From Deltaproteobacteria bacterium (GTDB taxonomy: Bacteria; Desulfobacterota; DSM-4660; Desulfatiglandales; B25-G16), in assembly GCA_020348625.1 (NCBI GenBank), contig CP070752.1:932526-940454 (forward strand): DNA of 7,929 nucleotides, in the 5' to 3' direction. The position numbers were made by a program, and so were the translations under genes. Below the pieces are notes generated by a model. It was not told where the DNA came from. It ran no database searches and saw only the letters and a list, made by a program, of their open reading frames with translations. This document shows, piece after piece, positions 6,715-7,929 of this stretch; the first letter of the stretch is position 1; the number at the start of each line of letters is the position of its first letter.

Positions 6715-6773
6715 CGCTCACTGCCTCTTAAGATGCTGCGTTCATTCACCTCATTCCCAAATCAGCTCCGGTA

Positions 6774-6799
6774 CGTCCATTCTCGATCCTGGACGAGAA
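6774..6799. other. Overlapping short dyads in the fliN-fliO spacer
   Basis: CGTCCA (6774-6779) and TGGACG (6790-6795) form a 6-bp-arm dyad with 10 bases between. TTCTCG (6780-6785) and CGAGAA (6794-6799) form another with 8 between; as RNA the two hairpins would compete. The site is about 60-85 bp upstream of the candidate sigma-54 promoter, a usual range for an activator site. The remainder of the 178-bp spacer (6656-6833) shows no gene that I can support. Confidence 0.3.
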
Positions 6800-6833
6800 A
6801 CACGCAATCACAGACCCTTAATCGGGTATCCTG

Positions 6834-7196
6834 TCAGCCCAAAGACTTTATCCTCTCAGCCGGACTCACAATATCCGTAACCCGTATGCCGAATTTTTCA
6901 TCGGCAACCACAACCTCTCCTCGAGCGATCAATTTATCGCTTATGTATATCTCGAGCCGCTCGGCAACTGGTTTCTCCAATGCGATGATTGACCCCTGGC
7001 CTAACTGAAGCAGATCATTCACCAGCATTTTTACCTTGCCCAGTTCTACCGATACCTGGAGGGGAATATCCAGAATAAGGTCAAGATCATACTTTTCATT
7101 TGGTTCAGAATCGTGCTTTTCTCGCTTACCTGTCTGGTTAAACCCCTGTGATGCCTCTTCCTGGCCGTTTTCCATTGCTGTATCGCTCTCTTCCAT
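6834..7196 (-). CDS. fliN: FliN, flagellar motor switch/C-ring protein
   Basis: FliN builds the lower part of the cytoplasmic C-ring and helps receive export cargo. The 120-residue product has a charged, probably disordered N-terminal tail (about 1-36, rich in Glu, Lys, Gln) followed by one SpoA (surface presentation of antigens) domain at about 38-115. That domain carries LDLILDIPLQVSVELGK, LLQLGQGSIIALEK and ARGEVVVADEKFGIRVTDIV, all hallmark FliN strings. It is the short FliN form, without the CheC-like phosphatase part seen in FliY. The ATG comes 3 bp after the fliM stop and has a strong ribosome site, AAGGAG at 7208-7203 with 6-nt spacing, lying inside the last codons of fliM; this suggests coupled synthesis of the two ring proteins. 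A 178-bp spacer follows before fliO. Confidence 0.97.
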   Translation of the reverse strand: MEESDTAMENGQEEASQGFNQTGKREKHDSEPNEKYDLDLILDIPLQVSVELGKVKMLVNDLLQLGQGSIIALEKPVAERLEIYISDKLIARGEVVVADEKFGIRVTDIVSPAERIKSLG

Positions 7197-7199
7197 TCC

Positions 7200-7929
7200 T
7201 TACTCCTTGCTTAGTCTGCCACTTATTCTTATTGCCTTTTTATTGTTACATACCCCTGGGAAACCCTTGAACTTAGGAATACCCTCCACACTAACGGTTA
7301 TGACATCACCTACTCCTTTATCTAACGGGATCACATCATCGACCTTCAGCCCCAGTAGTTCTCTGCCAGTTATCCTTGCCGTACCCAGGATGCACCGCAG
7401 GTTCATATTCAGCTCCCGTATCTTCTCTGCAAAGTGCTTCCTCCACGTCTGATCGATTTCTACCTCTTCATTCTGGAGCCCAAGCCCAAACTTAATGCTT
7501 ACGGGCGCAACGGTAGCATAGGGAACGCAAAGCATCATGCCTCCCGAGGTATTCTTGAGCTCTAGGGTCAGCCTATGGACCAAAACCAGATCCTTGGGCC
7601 TGGCAACCTTTGAAATTTGGGGATCGATTTCCGAGCTTGTCAAACTCATCTTGAGCTTATGAATACCAGCCCATGCCTGCTCAAGGTCGCTGAGAATGAT
7701 CATGACCACCTTTTTTATTAACCGACCCTCAATAGCAGTAAACTCTCTGTCTTCAAGCTCAACCTGGCTCGAGCCCTCTCCACCAAAGAATCTGTCGACA
7801 AAGGCAAACACCAAAGGACCTTCAAGCACGAGCAGGGCTGAGCCCTTTAATGGGTCCATCTTAAAGACATTTTGGCTTGCCGAAGGCTTAATAGAACGGT
7901 AGAATTCGTCGAATTCGACCGCTTCAACG
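7200..7929 (-). CDS. fliM: FliM, flagellar motor switch protein, C-terminal 242 residues
   Basis: FliM links FliG to FliN in the switch complex and binds CheY-P through its N-terminus, which lies outside the window. The open frame continues without a stop to the right edge, beginning VEAVEFDEFYRSIKP, so roughly the first 80-90 residues are missing; the Met at 7859 is internal, not a start. The visible part holds most of the CheC-like middle domain, including the GGEG motif (7784-7773) that corresponds to the FliG-binding GGXG of other FliMs, the SSEIDPQ string and the SGGMMLCVPYATVAPV segment. The C-terminal SpoA domain (about visible residues 171-239) includes LNMNLRCILGTARITGRELL and EGIPKFKGFPGV. 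The gene ends 3 bp before fliN. No damage is visible in the part seen. Confidence 0.97.
   Translation of the reverse strand, partial: VEAVEFDEFYRSIKPSASQNVFKMDPLKGSALLVLEGPLVFAFVDRFFGGEGSSQVELEDREFTAIEGRLIKKVVMIILSDLEQAWAGIHKLKMSLTSSEIDPQISKVARPKDLVLVHRLTLELKNTSGGMMLCVPYATVAPVSIKFGLGLQNEEVEIDQTWRKHFAEKIRELNMNLRCILGTARITGRELLGLKVDDVIPLDKGVGDVITVSVEGIPKFKGFPGVCNNKKAIRISGRLSKE
7203..7208 (-). promoter_or_regulatory. Ribosome binding site of fliN inside the fliM end
   Basis: AAGGAG on the minus strand encodes the final Lys-Glu of FliM and sits 6 nt before the fliN ATG, the best Shine-Dalgarno in the window. It fixes the fliN start. Confidence 0.75.

Noticed and set aside
6656..6833. Possible small gene in the fliN-fliO spacer
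   Set aside because: Minus-strand frames such as the GTG-started one of about 21 codons are too short, lack a ribosome site and resemble nothing known; the stretch is better read as regulatory spacer with repeats.
7200..7859. FliM starting at the Met at 7859
   Set aside because: The frame continues upstream to the window edge with sequence (FDEFYRSIKPSASQNVFK) matching the FliM middle domain, so this Met is internal and the gene is simply cut by the window.

Overview
The window is one tightly packed block of flagellar genes, all on the minus strand. In transcription order (right to left) they are fliM (5' part cut by the right edge), fliN, fliO, fliP, fliQ, fliR, flhB, flhA, flhF and the first 39 codons of flhG (cut by the left edge). 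I see no convincing gene on the plus strand, no RNA gene, no mobile element and no CRISPR array.

Organism: this gene order, with a short FliN, a FliO, and FlhF/FlhG directly after flhA, is typical of bacteria with polar flagella. With moderate GC content and dispersed AACTTTAGGCACTT-type spacer repeats, it suggests a Desulfobacterota (former deltaproteobacterial) genome. That placement is an inference from gene order and general impression, not from a phylogeny.

Layout: 7929-7200 fliM (switch/C-ring), 7196-6834 fliN (C-ring), a 178-bp spacer, 6655-6335 fliO, 6363-5554 fliP, 5551-5282 fliQ, 5271-4489 fliR, 4485-3391 flhB, a 113-bp spacer, 3277-1190 flhA, 1200-145 flhF, 118-1 flhG. Most junctions are gaps of 2-26 bp or overlaps (29 bp fliO/fliP, 11 bp flhA/flhF), as expected for translational coupling. 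Only two spacers exceed 100 bp. Both hold copies of the same degenerate 16-bp repeat just before the next start codon, and the fliN-fliO spacer also holds a candidate sigma-54 promoter.

How the genes work together: FliM and FliN build the cytoplasmic switch ring. FliP, FliQ and FliR, helped by FliO, form the export channel. FlhB is the substrate-specificity switch and FlhA the proton-driven export gate. FlhF (SRP-type GTPase) and FlhG (MinD-type ATPase) set where and how many flagella are made. The system is well known. The points worth a second look are an NPTT sequence where FlhB normally has its NPTH self-cleavage site, the repeats that occupy the leaders of flhA and fliO, the candidate sigma-54 promoter, and a Gln after the DTAG motif of FlhF. 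I do not see an undescribed system here.
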